DNA from: an uncultured Collinsella sp.
Lineage (GTDB): Bacteria > Actinomycetota > Coriobacteriia > Coriobacteriales > Coriobacteriaceae
Direction of reading: 5' to 3'
NCBI GenBank assembly: GCA_958415665.1
Contig: CATYZK010000006.1
Coordinates: 1-64,000 of the forward strand
DNA length: 64,000 nucleotides
Position 1 is the stretch's first letter. Every line of letters begins with the position of its first letter. The notes beneath the pieces are model-generated. The model had not been told where the DNA came from, did not search any database, and saw only the letters and a program-made list of their open reading frames with translations. Position numbers and translations under genes: made by a program. This document shows positions 1 to 8,465 of the stretch, piece after piece.

Positions 1-1555
1 GCTCGTCGGGGTTGCCGCCCAGCAGGATGTCGGTACCACGACCGGCCATGTTGGTAGCGATGGTCACGGCGCCGTAGCGTCCGGCCTGCGCGACGATATG
101 AGCCTCGCGCTCGTGGTGCTTGGCGTTTAGGACCTCGTGCGCGATGCCGCGCTTGGCAAGGGCGGCCGAAAGCTTCTCGGAGCTCTCGATGGAGACGGTG
201 CCCACCAAGACCGGCTGGCCCTTGGCGTGACGCCGCTCGACATCGTCGGCAACGGCGTTGTACTTGGCCTGGATGGTGCGGTACACCAGGTCCTCGTGGT
301 CAACACGCTGCACGGGCTTGTTGGAGGGAATGACCTCGACGGGCAGCTTGTAGATCTCGCGGAACTCGGCGTCCTCGGTGAGCGCCGTACCGGTCATACC
401 GGAGAGCTTGTCGTACAGGCGGAAATAGTTCTGCAGGGTGATGGTGGCCAGCGTCTGGTTCTCCTCGCGCACGAGCACGCCCTCTTTTGCCTCGATAGCC
501 TGGTGCAGGCCCTCGGAGTAGCGGCGACCTTCCATGATGCGGCCGGTGAACTCGTCGACGATCTTGACCTCGCCGTTGGTGACCACGTACTGCTTGTCGC
601 GGTGGAACATGTACTGGGCCTTCAGCGCCTGCTGCAGGTGGTTGACCAACTGGCCGGAGAGATCGGCATAGATGTCATCGATACCCAGGCGGCGCTCGAT
701 CTTCTTAAGACCGCGCTCGGTGGCGGCAATGGTGTGCTTGGCCTCGTCCATGACGTAGTCGCCCGTGGGCTCAACGTCCTCGGTGGCGGTAAGCATGTCG
801 TGCGACACGTCCTCGCCGCGCTCAAGGCCACGCACGGCACGCGCGAAGTCCTTGTAGGTACTGGCGGACTTGGTGCCAGCGCCCGAGATGATGAGCGGGG
901 TGCGAGCCTCATCGATCAGGATGGAGTCGACCTCGTCGACGATGGCGTAGTTGTGACCGCGCTGCACGCGCTGCTCGGGACGGGTGACCATGTTGTCGCG
1001 CAGGTAATCAAAGCCGAACTCGGAGTTGGTGCCGTAGGTGACGTCGGCCTGGTAGGCCGGGCGCTTGAGCTCGAGCGGCATGTTGTTCTGGAGCAGACCG
1101 ACGGTCATGCCCAGGTACTTGTAGATGCGGCCCATCCACTCGGAGTCGCGCTTTGCCAGGTAATCGTTGACGGTAACGACATGCACGCCCTTGCCGGCGA
1201 TAGCGTTGAGGTAGCCGGCCAACGTGGAGACGAGGGTCTTACCTTCGCCGGTCTTCATCTCGGCGATGTGGCCCTCGTGCAGTGCCATGGCGCCAATGAG
1301 CTGCACGTCAAAGTGGCGCATACCCATGGTGCGCTTGGAAGCCTCACGCACGGTGGCAAAGGCCTCGGGGAGCATGTCGTCGAGCGACTCGCCGTTGGCG
1401 TAACGCTCGCGGAACTTATCGGTCTGGCCGCGGAGTTCCTCCTCGGTCATCTTCTCAAACTGGGGCTCAAGACCGTTGATCTGGTCGACGATCTTGTAGT
1501 AGCGCTTAAGGTCCTTATCGGATCCAAAGGACAGCAGCTTTGACATGAATCCCAT
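1..1555 (-). CDS. secA: Preprotein translocase ATPase SecA (3' end outside window)
   Basis: SecA is the motor ATPase that pushes unfolded preproteins through SecYEG at the inner face of the membrane. About 518 N-terminal residues are visible and the gene runs off the left edge. The nucleotide-binding fold is clear: Walker A (MKTGEGKT, about residues 100-107), the DEVD box (about 207-210), the preprotein cross-linking region, and the second helicase half ending near [11 protein letters not shown] chose the ATG at 1555 (MGFMSKLL) because an AAGGA sits about 7 nt upstream; a second in-frame ATG follows at 1546. The C-terminal wing, IRA and zinc parts cannot be judged. Its membrane partner SecY is encoded at 22-23.3 kb. 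Confidence 0.97.
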   Translation of the reverse strand, partial: MGFMSKLLSFGSDKDLKRYYKIVDQINGLEPQFEKMTEEELRGQTDKFRERYANGESLDDMLPEAFATVREASKRTMGMRHFDVQLIGAMALHEGHIAEMKTGEGKTLVSTLAGYLNAIAGKGVHVVTVNDYLAKRDSEWMGRIYKYLGMTVGLLQNNMPLELKRPAYQADVTYGTNSEFGFDYLRDNMVTRPEQRVQRGHNYAIVDEVDSILIDEARTPLIISGAGTKSASTYKDFARAVRGLERGEDVSHDMLTATEDVEPTGDYVMDEAKHTIAATERGLKKIERRLGIDDIYADLSGQLVNHLQQALKAQYMFHRDKQYVVTNGEVKIVDEFTGRIMEGRRYSEGLHQAIEAKEGVLVREENQTLATITLQNYFRLYDKLSGMTGTALTEDAEFREIYKLPVEVIPSNKPVQRVDHEDLVYRTIQAKYNAVADDVERRHAKGQPVLVGTVSIESSEKLSAALAKRGIAHEVLNAKHHEREAHIVAQAGRYGAVTIATNMAGRGTDILLGGNPDE

Positions 1556-1862
1556 GTGGTTTTCCTTTTTGGCCATCGCCCACGCCGTGCAGCTGCGGGC
1601 GAGTTAAACACAGATGATTGTACTTTAGCCAAACAAGGCGCGGCCTATACGGTCGACCTCGACCGCCACGTAATAACTATGACCAACCTGCCGCAATGGA
1701 ACAGGTTTATTTTGGCAGGTTTTATCTGAGCAAACGCCGTCTCTCTGCCATTTGGTGCCACGGGGACAGGTTAGCTTGCACCAATAAAAAGAAAAGGGCC
1801 GCGCACCCAAATGGATGCACGGCCCTCATGCCATGAATGCGAGTGATTCCGCGGCGAGCTAT
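1556..1862. other. Intergenic region secA-rpmE, no gene
   Basis: About 307 bp between secA and rpmE, both on the minus strand. It must hold the secA promoter, but I could not pick one with confidence. The right part contains the rpmE terminator (listed separately) and, near 1752-1785, an imperfect inverted repeat of the type TGGTGC...GCACCA around a GGGGACAG motif. Short open frames here lack ribosome-binding sites and family resemblance. Confidence 0.6.
1785..1829 (-). terminator. Rho-independent terminator of rpmE
   Basis: Read on the minus strand, AGGGCCGTGCATCC pairs with GGGTGCGCGGCCCT around a short loop and is followed by TTTTCTTTTT. It lies just downstream of the rpmE stop codon. Confidence 0.85.
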
Positions 1863-2288
1863 TTACTCAGCAGCCTCGGTGGTCTCGGCCTCGGCAGCGG
1901 CCTCCTCGACGGGAGCCTCTGCGGGAGCCTCTGCGGCCTGCTTGGCAGCCTCCTCGGCAAACTTAGCAGCACGCTTAGCCTTCTCGGCAGCCTTAGCCTC
2001 AGCGGCGGCCTTGCGAGCGGCCTCGGCCTCAGCAGCCTTGGCGGCCTTGGCAGCCTTGGCCTCCTCAGCCTTCTTGAGCTGGGCGGCAGCGGCGCCACCG
2101 AACTTGTCGGCGAAGCGCTGGACGCGTCCACCGGTGTCGACGAACTTCTGCTGGCCGGTGTAGAACGGGTGGCACTCGTTGCAAAGCTCGACCTTCATCT
2201 CGGACACGGTAGCGTGCGTCTTGAAGGTGTTGCCGCAGGAGCACGTCACCGTGCACTCGACATACTGGGGATGGATACCCTGCTTCAT
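1863..2288 (-). CDS. rpmE: 50S ribosomal protein L31 with long alanine/glutamate-rich tail
   Basis: L31 is a peripheral large-subunit protein bridging towards the 30S head. The first ~70 residues are a standard zinc-binding (C+) L31: CSC at residues 16-18 and CNEC at 36-39. The protein is 141 residues, about twice the family norm. The extra ~70 residues are a low-complexity alanine, lysine and glutamate tail ([14 protein letters not shown] repeats) ending acidic, likely helical or disordered. The start is preceded by AAGGAG with suitable spacing. The leader between 2289 and 2400 contains two neat hairpins (2311-2331 and 2339-2359), which might be regulatory. L17 (rplQ) in the same window has a similar tail. 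Confidence 0.95.
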   Translation of the reverse strand: MKQGIHPQYVECTVTCSCGNTFKTHATVSEMKVELCNECHPFYTGQQKFVDTGGRVQRFADKFGGAAAAQLKKAEEAKAAKAAKAAEAEAARKAAAEAKAAEKAKRAAKFAEEAAKQAAEAPAEAPVEEAAAEAETTEAAE

Positions 2289-2594
2289 GGTAGGACTCCT
2301 TATTGGTCAGGCGCTGGTTACCGATCAGCGCATAAGGCGTCTTGGTTTCCGACCAAGACAACAAACTTGGCTATGGTACCACGGCGCCGCGCGTCCCACA
2401 AAAGGTTCACGGTCTTTGTGCAACACGGCGTGGCCAACCGCAGCGGACACGCACCCTGTTGCCCCTTCTCCCATGTTGCAGACGTGTAACGCCGCAGTAA
2501 GCACACCCCTTTTGGCGCCAGACAGGTACAATGATGAACACTGTACCGTAGCGGAGCGCCCCGCGCGCGCCGCAATCACGCGAAAGGGTTTCCC
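2289..2594. promoter_or_regulatory. Divergent intergenic region between rpmE and the ACT-domain gene
   Basis: The 306-bp gap carries divergent start signals for rpmE (minus) and the ACT gene (plus). On the minus strand the rpmE leader has two stem-loops: GCGCTG...CAGCGC (2311-2331) and GTCTTGGT...ACCAAGAC (2339-2359, 8-bp perfect stem). I see no open frame with a start signal. Exact promoters were not assigned. Confidence 0.45.
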
Positions 2595-2882
2595 ATGGCC
2601 GAGATCTCGTCCTCCCGTATCGTCATCACCGTCCTTGGCAAGAACCGCCCCGGCATCGTCGCCGGCGTCACCCGTGTCCTAGGCGAGGCCAACGTCGACA
2701 TCCGCGACATCACGCAGTCCATTATCGAGGACATCTTCACCATGACCATGCTGGCCGATACCGCCGAGTCCAAGCTCGACTTCGCCGAGCTGCAGAAGGC
2801 GCTGGCCGAGGCCGGCGAGCTTTCGGGCGTCAACGTGTCCATCCAGCGCGAGGACGTCTTTAACTTTATGTACCGCTTGTAG
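2595..2882 (+). CDS. ACT-domain regulatory protein (UPF0237-like)
   Basis: A 95-residue protein that is essentially a single ACT domain (GKNRPGIVAGVTRVLGEANV, residues about 15-34), a small-ligand fold usually binding amino acids. Stand-alone versions of about 90 residues are common in anaerobes; the exact ligand is not known to me. GAAAGG lies about 10 nt upstream of the ATG. It precedes citrate synthase by 77 bp on the same strand, so the two may be co-transcribed, although a regulatory link is only inference. Confidence 0.85.
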   Translation: MAEISSSRIVITVLGKNRPGIVAGVTRVLGEANVDIRDITQSIIEDIFTMTMLADTAESKLDFAELQKALAEAGELSGVNVSIQREDVFNFMYRL

Positions 2883-2959
2883 CGAGCAAGCCGCCGGGGA
2901 TTGCCTGACACGCGCATGCCCATGCAAGCCACCCCGATGCGGCCCGGAGAGGAGCGCGC

Positions 2960-4378
2960 ATGGCCTACGACGCCAAGAAAATCTATTACCGCTTCGATGA
3001 CCACTTGAGCCGACTGGTTCTGGATTACGAAGCAAGCCGCCAGATTTCGTCTGAGAGCGAAAGCCTCTACCACGGCCTTCCGACCGACCCTTATGAAGAG
3101 GGCCTGTTTGTCGAGCACAATGTCAAGCGCGGCCTGCGCAATGCTGACGGCTCGGGCGTGGTCGCGGGTCTCACTCGTATCTCGGATGTGCACGGCTACA
3201 ACAAGGTCGACGGAAAGGTCGTGCCCGATCAGGGCAAGCTCACGCTTCGCGGCTACAGCATCGAGGATCTGGTCAACAATGCCCAGGCCGAGAATCGCTA
3301 CGGCTACGAAGAAGTCGCCTATCTGCTTATCACGGGTTCGCTGCCCAACAAGGAAGAGCTCGACGGCTTTTGTGAGCGCCTAGGCGCCTTTAGACATCTG
3401 AGCGACGAGTACGTTAAAGAGTTCCCTATGACCACGGTGTCGTCGAGCATCATGAACGTGCTCCAGCGCGCCGTACTGTTGCTCTACGCCTTCGATGCCG
3501 AACCAGACGTGATCACGCCCGAGCACGAAATCGACGTCGCCATTTCCATGCTCGCACGTCTCCCGCGCATCGCCGCCTTCGCACACATGGCCTCGGTCGC
3601 CAAGCTTCGCGGCTCCGAGGTTCACGTGCCGCACCCCACACCCGGTCTCTCCACCGCCGAGACCATCCTACAGGTCCTGCGCGGCGGTATGGCGTTCACC
3701 CGCGATGAGGCGATGCTGCTCGACGTTATGCTCATGCTGCATGCCGAGCACGGCGGCGGCAACAACTCCACCTTCGCTTGCCGCGTGCTGTCGTCTTCGG
3801 CCACCGACCCGTATTCCGCCTACGCCGCGGCTATCGGCTCGCTCAAGGGCCCGCGCCACGGCGGTGCCAATGCCAAGGTCGTGTCTATGCACGAGGACAT
3901 CCGCGCGCATGTCTCCAACTGGGAGGACGAGGACGAGGTCGCGGCCTATCTGGGCAAGATCCTCGACAAGCAGGCCTTCGACGGCACGGGTCTCATCTAC
4001 GGCATGGGCCACGCCGTCTATACGCTCAGCGACCCGCGCGCCGAGGTCTGCCGCCGTTACGCGCGCTCACTGGCAGCCAAGAAGGACTTGGGCGAAGAGT
4101 TCGCACTCATCGAGCGCATCGAGCGCCTGGCACCCCAGGTCATGCGCGACCACGGCATGACCAAGCCTATCTGCGCCAACATCGACCTGTACACGGGCTT
4201 TATCTACAAGATGCTCGGCGTACCCGAGACGCTTTTTACGCCGCTATTCGCCGTCGCCCGCATGGCCGGCTGGTCGGCACACCGCATGGAAGAGCTCTTC
4301 TGCGCGCATCGCATCATCCGCCCGGCATACCGTCCGGTGATCGAGCCGCTGGAGTACAAGCCGCTCGCCGACCGCTAG
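2960..4378 (+). CDS. gltA: Citrate synthase (citrate/2-methylcitrate synthase family)
   Basis: Condenses oxaloacetate with acetyl-CoA to citrate in the cytoplasm. The 472 residues cover the whole family length. Visible signatures are HAEHGGGNNS (about 261-270, catalytic His), GPRHGGAN (298-304), GHAVYTLSDPR (350-360, second catalytic His) and the NIDLYTG segment (about 408-413, catalytic Asp region). GGAGAGGA lies upstream of the ATG at 2960. In an anaerobe it more likely supplies 2-oxoglutarate and glutamate than a full cycle (inference). A 2-methylcitrate synthase activity cannot be excluded from sequence alone. A strong terminator follows. Confidence 0.93.
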   Translation: MAYDAKKIYYRFDDHLSRLVLDYEASRQISSESESLYHGLPTDPYEEGLFVEHNVKRGLRNADGSGVVAGLTRISDVHGYNKVDGKVVPDQGKLTLRGYSIEDLVNNAQAENRYGYEEVAYLLITGSLPNKEELDGFCERLGAFRHLSDEYVKEFPMTTVSSSIMNVLQRAVLLLYAFDAEPDVITPEHEIDVAISMLARLPRIAAFAHMASVAKLRGSEVHVPHPTPGLSTAETILQVLRGGMAFTRDEAMLLDVMLMLHAEHGGGNNSTFACRVLSSSATDPYSAYAAAIGSLKGPRHGGANAKVVSMHEDIRAHVSNWEDEDEVAAYLGKILDKQAFDGTGLIYGMGHAVYTLSDPRAEVCRRYARSLAAKKDLGEEFALIERIERLAPQVMRDHGMTKPICANIDLYTGFIYKMLGVPETLFTPLFAVARMAGWSAHRMEELFCAHRIIRPAYRPVIEPLEYKPLADR

Positions 4379-4400
4379 GACGCGGACCGTTATAGAACTC

Positions 4401-4441
4401 AAGCGTGGCCAGGGCATCGCCGCCCTCGGCCACGCTTTTTA
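4401..4441 (+). terminator. Rho-independent terminator after gltA
   Basis: AAGCGTGGCC pairs with GGCCACGCTT, with an inner GGGC/GCCC stem, followed by TTTTTAT. It lies between gltA and the HAD gene. Confidence 0.88.
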
Positions 4442-4465
4442 TGCCAGCAGAAAGGGCTGCATCAA

Positions 4466-5308
4466 ATGATTGTGTTTTCCGATATGGACGGAACGCTGCT
4501 GACGAGCGATAAGCAAATGAGCGATGCCACCTGGTCGATGCTCGACGAACTCGCTCGACGCGGAATTGAATTTGTGCCCTGCACGGGACGTCCGCTGTCG
4601 GGCATCTTTGAGCCCATCCTCGCCCATCCCGCCGTGCACTATGCCGTCTGCGCCAATGGCGCCAGCGTCTGGCAGCTCGACGACGATGTGCTCGCCGATG
4701 CCTCGCGCGCCACGCGCATTTTGAGCCGTCCGCTCGATCGCGGCATTGCCCATCGCGTCCATCGCATCGCCGCCGGCCACGATGTGACCTTCGATATCTT
4801 CGCGGACGGGCAGTGCTTCCTCCCCCGCTCGAGCTACAAGCGCCTGGACGAATTCTGCGGCGGCGACCCCCACATCGCGGCTTCGCTCAAGCGCACACGA
4901 ACACCGATCGACATGGATATCGACAGCAAGATCGACGGGGTCGAGACGCTCGAACGCATCGCCATGTACTGGCACGACCCGGCCGATCGCGACGCCATCG
5001 CGGCTGAGCTCGACACGCTCGGAGGCATTGAGGTCACGCGTTCTTACGCCATGAATATCGAGGTCATGGGTGAGGGCGCCACCAAGGGAACGGCCCTCAC
5101 GTGGCTATGCGAGCACCTGGGCGAGCGTCTCGCCGACGCCTGGGCGTTCGGCGACAACATCAACGACATCCCCATGCTGCAGGCAGCGGGCCACGGCATG
5201 GCCATGATCAACGCCGAGCCCGAAGACCGCGAGGCCGCCGACGCCATCACCGAATACGACAACGACCACGACGGCGTCGCCCGCACCATCATGGCCGCCC
5301 TCGTCTAG
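4466..5308 (+). CDS. Cof-type HAD-family sugar-phosphate phosphatase
   Basis: HAD-superfamily hydrolase of the Cof/IIB type, cytoplasmic, probably acting on phosphorylated sugars or cofactors; the substrate cannot be read from sequence. Motif I DMDGT (residues 6-10) gives the nucleophile and acid/base aspartates; motif IV is the GDNINDIPML stretch near the C-terminus. The cap domain lies between, as usual for 270-280-residue Cof proteins. The 280-residue length is normal. AGAAAGGG precedes the ATG. It converges on a second HAD gene of the same subfamily (5427-6221). Confidence 0.9.
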   Translation: MIVFSDMDGTLLTSDKQMSDATWSMLDELARRGIEFVPCTGRPLSGIFEPILAHPAVHYAVCANGASVWQLDDDVLADASRATRILSRPLDRGIAHRVHRIAAGHDVTFDIFADGQCFLPRSSYKRLDEFCGGDPHIAASLKRTRTPIDMDIDSKIDGVETLERIAMYWHDPADRDAIAAELDTLGGIEVTRSYAMNIEVMGEGATKGTALTWLCEHLGERLADAWAFGDNINDIPMLQAAGHGMAMINAEPEDREAADAITEYDNDHDGVARTIMAALV

Positions 5309-5426
5309 TCGTTGGTCAGTCATTGGGGACGTTCTTAAACGACTAGTCACTGGGGACACTCTTCGCAAAAAGCTGCAAGGACTGTCCCCCACTGTCGGCA
5401 GAAAAGGAACGTCCCCATCTGCCGGA
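5309..5426. repeat. Inverted-repeat spacer with GGGGAC motifs between convergent HAD genes
   Basis: The spacer carries GGGGACGTTCTTAAACGACT (5324-5343), then GGGGACACTCTT, GGACTGTCCCC and AAGGAACGTCCCC. The first and last pair as ATTGGGGACGTTC...GAACGTCCCCAT, and the middle pair also folds, so it probably forms a bidirectional terminator-like structure. The same 20-mer recurs in inverted orientation at 6397-6416, on the other side of the minus-strand HAD gene. Confidence 0.65.
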
Positions 5427-6221
5427 TTAGGAGAGACTCTCCAGCACGCGACGGAGCTCCTGCTGGACGGCGTGGTCGCGGTTACAACCCACCACGCGAT
5501 CGGCCACCGCCTTAAGCGCGGGGCGCGCGTTTTCCATCGCGCAGCCCGTGCCGACAAAGCGAATGATCTCGTAGTCGTTCATCGAGTCGCCAAACGCCAT
5601 GACCTCGTCGCGACCAATGCCGTAATGCTCCGCGAGCTGCGCGATACCCGAGGCCTTCGACACACCAGGCTGCATGGCATCGATCCACGCGTTGCCCGAA
5701 GGCGCAAAAGTAAAGAGCTGACCAAGTTCGCGCTGTAGCACGTACGCACTGTCCATAACCGCACTGTCGTCGCAAAAGATACTCGCTTTGATGATATTTA
5801 CGCTGGGATCGGGCAGCTCCCAAATACGCTCGGCATTGGGAAGGTCCTTATCGACCTCACGCACGAACTTGCACTCGTCATCGAGCAGGAAGGACTTGGT
5901 TCGGTCAAAGAGCGCAAGATGCAGATTGGGAAACGTCCTGACGGCTTGGGCGAGCCTTCGAATCGCCAGGTGCGAATACACCTCACGGTCTACCATTTTG
6001 CCGTCGGCGTAGACCTGGGCGCCGTTAGCTGCGACAAAGTCCATCTTGTCGCGAACGGGCGCAAAGAACTCGCACAGGCGATCGTAGCGACGACCTGACG
6101 ATGCGGCGAAATGCACGCCATGCTCGTGTAGCGCCAGAATCAGTTCGTAGGTCTCGGGAGGCACCTGGCCGTATTCGTCAAGCAGTGTGCCGTCCATATC
6201 GGATGCAATCAGTTTAAACAT
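5427..6221 (-). CDS. Cof-type HAD-family hydrolase
   Basis: A second HAD/Cof phosphatase of 264 residues, within the normal range. Motif I is SDMDGTLL (about residues 7-14) and motif IV is FGDSMNDYEI near residue 210. It is not a close copy of the HAD gene at 4466-5308: the cap and C-terminal sequences differ, so this is a family pair rather than a recent duplication. Substrate unknown, likely a sugar phosphate. GAAGGGAGC lies upstream of the ATG at 6221. It is bracketed by inverted copies of a 20-bp GGGGACGTT motif. Confidence 0.9.
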   Translation of the reverse strand: MFKLIASDMDGTLLDEYGQVPPETYELILALHEHGVHFAASSGRRYDRLCEFFAPVRDKMDFVAANGAQVYADGKMVDREVYSHLAIRRLAQAVRTFPNLHLALFDRTKSFLLDDECKFVREVDKDLPNAERIWELPDPSVNIIKASIFCDDSAVMDSAYVLQRELGQLFTFAPSGNAWIDAMQPGVSKASGIAQLAEHYGIGRDEVMAFGDSMNDYEIIRFVGTGCAMENARPALKAVADRVVGCNRDHAVQQELRRVLESLS

Positions 6222-6396
6222 AGAAAAGCTCCCTTCGGGCTTAGTAGTGAAAACAGATGTATATCTGAAAACACCGTACCCAAAGGGAGCTCAAATAAGA
6301 CCCCGTAGTCATAAACGTTACATGGACCTAGCAAATAGCTCACGCGCGCCAGAGGTCTCACGGTCGCGGCGTCAGGCGACACGCCACCCCGACGGC

Positions 6397-6428
6397 CAGT
6401 CGTTTAAGAACGTCCCCGATGACTAGTC
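6397..6428. repeat. Second copy of the GGGGACGTTCTTAAACGACT motif (inverted)
   Basis: AGTCGTTTAAGAACGTCCCC at about 6398-6416 is the exact reverse complement of the 20-mer at 5324-5343. A GACTAGTC palindrome is next to both copies (5340-5347 and 6421-6428). At this end it overlaps the stop codon of the adenine deaminase gene. Confidence 0.75.
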
Positions 6429-8243
6429 GGCGTAGGTGAAGGTTGTGACGTCGAACATGCCCTCGGGGCGGATGCGGAGCGTCGGGATGACCGGCAGGGG
6501 CAGGAAGATGATGCCCATGATGGGGTCGAGCGGCGGCTCAATACCCATGGCGCGCGCCTTGACCATAAAGTCGTCGTGCTGCGCGGCGACATCCTCGGCC
6601 GTGCCCTCGCTCATAAGGCCACCGAGCGCCAGCGGAATGCGCGCCACGACCTCGCCGTTGCGCACCAGCACGTGGCCGCCCTGACCCACGGCCTCAACGG
6701 CAGCCATCATATCCGCCGCATTGTCGCCCACCACGCACACGTTGTGCGAGTCGTGGCCAATCGTGGAGGCAATGGCGCCACCCGTGATGGTAAAGCCGCG
6801 CACCCAGCCGCGACCGATATTCTTGCCAACCAAGCCCAGACCCGCGGGGCCGTCACCGTCGGCGCCCTCGGCCTGCAGTGACACGCCGCGGCCATGGCGC
6901 TCAATCAGCATAATGCGACGCAAGTCCTCGTCAGTCTCGGGACGAACCATACCCGTGATGGCCTTACCCGGCACCACGTCAATCACGGCCTCGCCCGGCT
7001 TAAAGGCATAGTCAAACACGTCGAGCGAAAGCTTCGGCAGCTTAACGGAGGCGCGTAGCTCATCGGCAAGGGCCGCAACCTCGGCCATCTCGGGTGCGAT
7101 CTCGCCCACAAAGGTGCCGTCCTGCGCCACCAGAGCACCGGCGGCATATACGCGATGCGGAGCCGTGGCAAACGCCAGGTCATTGAGCACCAGCAGGTCG
7201 GCACGCTTGCCCGGGGCGATAGCGCCACGCAGCTCGTGCGGATTTCGGCAGCCATGATCCAGGCCAAACGCCTCAGCGGTAGAAAGCGAAGCCATGGAAA
7301 TAGCGACCACCGGGTCGATACCGGCCTCGATGGCCACGCGGCAGGCATTGTCGATCATGCCGGTCGAAAGAGCATCGGAGGGAGCGCGGTCGTCGGTCGC
7401 AAAGCAGCAGCGGCGGGCGCGCGCGGGATTCTCCAGCAGCATCGGGGACAAATTGGCCAGGTCGTGGCTGCACGTGCCCTCACGCAGCATCACATACATG
7501 CCGCGGGATAGCTTGTCGAGCGCCTCCTCGGGAATCGTCGACTCGTGGTCGGCGATAATGCCCGCTGCGGCATAGGCGTTGAGGTCCTTACCGGCAACGA
7601 GCGGCGCATGGCCGTCGACCTGCTTGGACGGCGTCTGGTTAGCAGCATCGATGCGGGCGCAGGTCTCGGGATCGGCCATAAAGACACCCGGCAGGTTCAT
7701 CATCTCGCCCAGACCAAAGACATCACCCGGATGCTCGGCAAAAAACGCCTGCATATCGGCAGCCGAAATAACGGCACCGGCCTGCTCGTCGGGCAGCGCG
7801 GGCACGCACGAGGGCATCATGTACTTGATGGAGATGGGTGCGCGGCGGCCGTCCTCAATCATAAAGCGCAATCCGTCGAGACCGGCAACATTGGCAATCT
7901 CGTGGCTGTCGGCAATGGCGGTGGTAGTACCGCGCGTCGCGGCCATGCGAGCATACTCGGCGGGACGGATGTTCGAAGACTCGATATGCAGATGCCCGTC
8001 AATAAAACCGGGGGCGAGATAGCGACCCTGGCAGTCGACGACCTCAGTTGCCTCGTAGGTGCCAGCAGCATCGTCGCGACCATCGTAGAGCACGCCGACG
8101 ATCACACCGTCCTTGACGGCAACGCTACCGGGCGCCACACGCTGGCCATACACGTCGACGATCTGCGCATTGGCAAACAGCGTATCGACGGGCACGCGGC
8201 CCTCGGCGGCCTCGATCACAGACCTCATGACCTCAACGGACAT
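6423..8243 (-). CDS. ade: Adenine deaminase
   Basis: Amidohydrolase converting adenine to hypoxanthine plus ammonia, the entry of adenine into purine catabolism and salvage. The 606-residue protein has the metal motif GFIDGHLHIES (about 79-89), ADSHEIAN further on, the FATDD segment of the amidohydrolase barrel, and the C-terminal adenine-deaminase domain ending LPVIPTLRI...FDVTTFTYAD. I chose the ATG at 8243 (MSVEVMRS) because AAAGGAG lies 5-6 nt upstream; a longer in-frame start at 8324 has no such signal. It fits functionally with the purine-degradation genes at 27-37 and 57-64 kb, although it is 19 kb away from them. Confidence 0.94.
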   Translation of the reverse strand: MSVEVMRSVIEAAEGRVPVDTLFANAQIVDVYGQRVAPGSVAVKDGVIVGVLYDGRDDAAGTYEATEVVDCQGRYLAPGFIDGHLHIESSNIRPAEYARMAATRGTTTAIADSHEIANVAGLDGLRFMIEDGRRAPISIKYMMPSCVPALPDEQAGAVISAADMQAFFAEHPGDVFGLGEMMNLPGVFMADPETCARIDAANQTPSKQVDGHAPLVAGKDLNAYAAAGIIADHESTIPEEALDKLSRGMYVMLREGTCSHDLANLSPMLLENPARARRCCFATDDRAPSDALSTGMIDNACRVAIEAGIDPVVAISMASLSTAEAFGLDHGCRNPHELRGAIAPGKRADLLVLNDLAFATAPHRVYAAGALVAQDGTFVGEIAPEMAEVAALADELRASVKLPKLSLDVFDYAFKPGEAVIDVVPGKAITGMVRPETDEDLRRIMLIERHGRGVSLQAEGADGDGPAGLGLVGKNIGRGWVRGFTITGGAIASTIGHDSHNVCVVGDNAADMMAAVEAVGQGGHVLVRNGEVVARIPLALGGLMSEGTAEDVAAQHDDFMVKARAMGIEPPLDPIMGIIFLPLPVIPTLRIRPEGMFDVTTFTYAD

Positions 8244-8402
8244 ACATACTCCTTTAACCGTAGAAAACAGCTGCGGAGCGGACAGGCCTTCACCGCAGCA
8301 AGCCAATAGCCATTGTATGCCCAAAAGAAAGTCCCGCTAACACCCCTTCCGCTTAACGGCACCGCCAAATGATCCCTCCGTCCCCAAGGGATCGTCGTAA
8401 CC

Positions 8403-8440
8403 AAAAAGGCCGCAGTCGGGAATCCCGGCTGCGGCCTTGC
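8403..8440 (-). terminator. Rho-independent terminator of tyrS
   Basis: On the minus strand AAGGCCGCAGCCGGG pairs with CCCGACTGCGGCC around ATT, followed by TTTTTGG. Located 26 bp past the tyrS stop. Confidence 0.88.
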
Positions 8441-8465
8441 TGCACTTGTGAGGTCAACTTGCTCG

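Noticed and set aside
137..1543. Long plus-strand frame opposite secA (and similar long frames opposite xdhD, ygfK, secY, tyrS and others)
   Set aside because: They are opposite-strand shadows of clear genes in high-GC DNA, with low-complexity, His/Leu/Val-rich translations.
4466..6221. Recent duplication of the two HAD genes
   Set aside because: Only the family motifs are shared; the rest of the sequences differ, and the genes converge rather than repeat in tandem.
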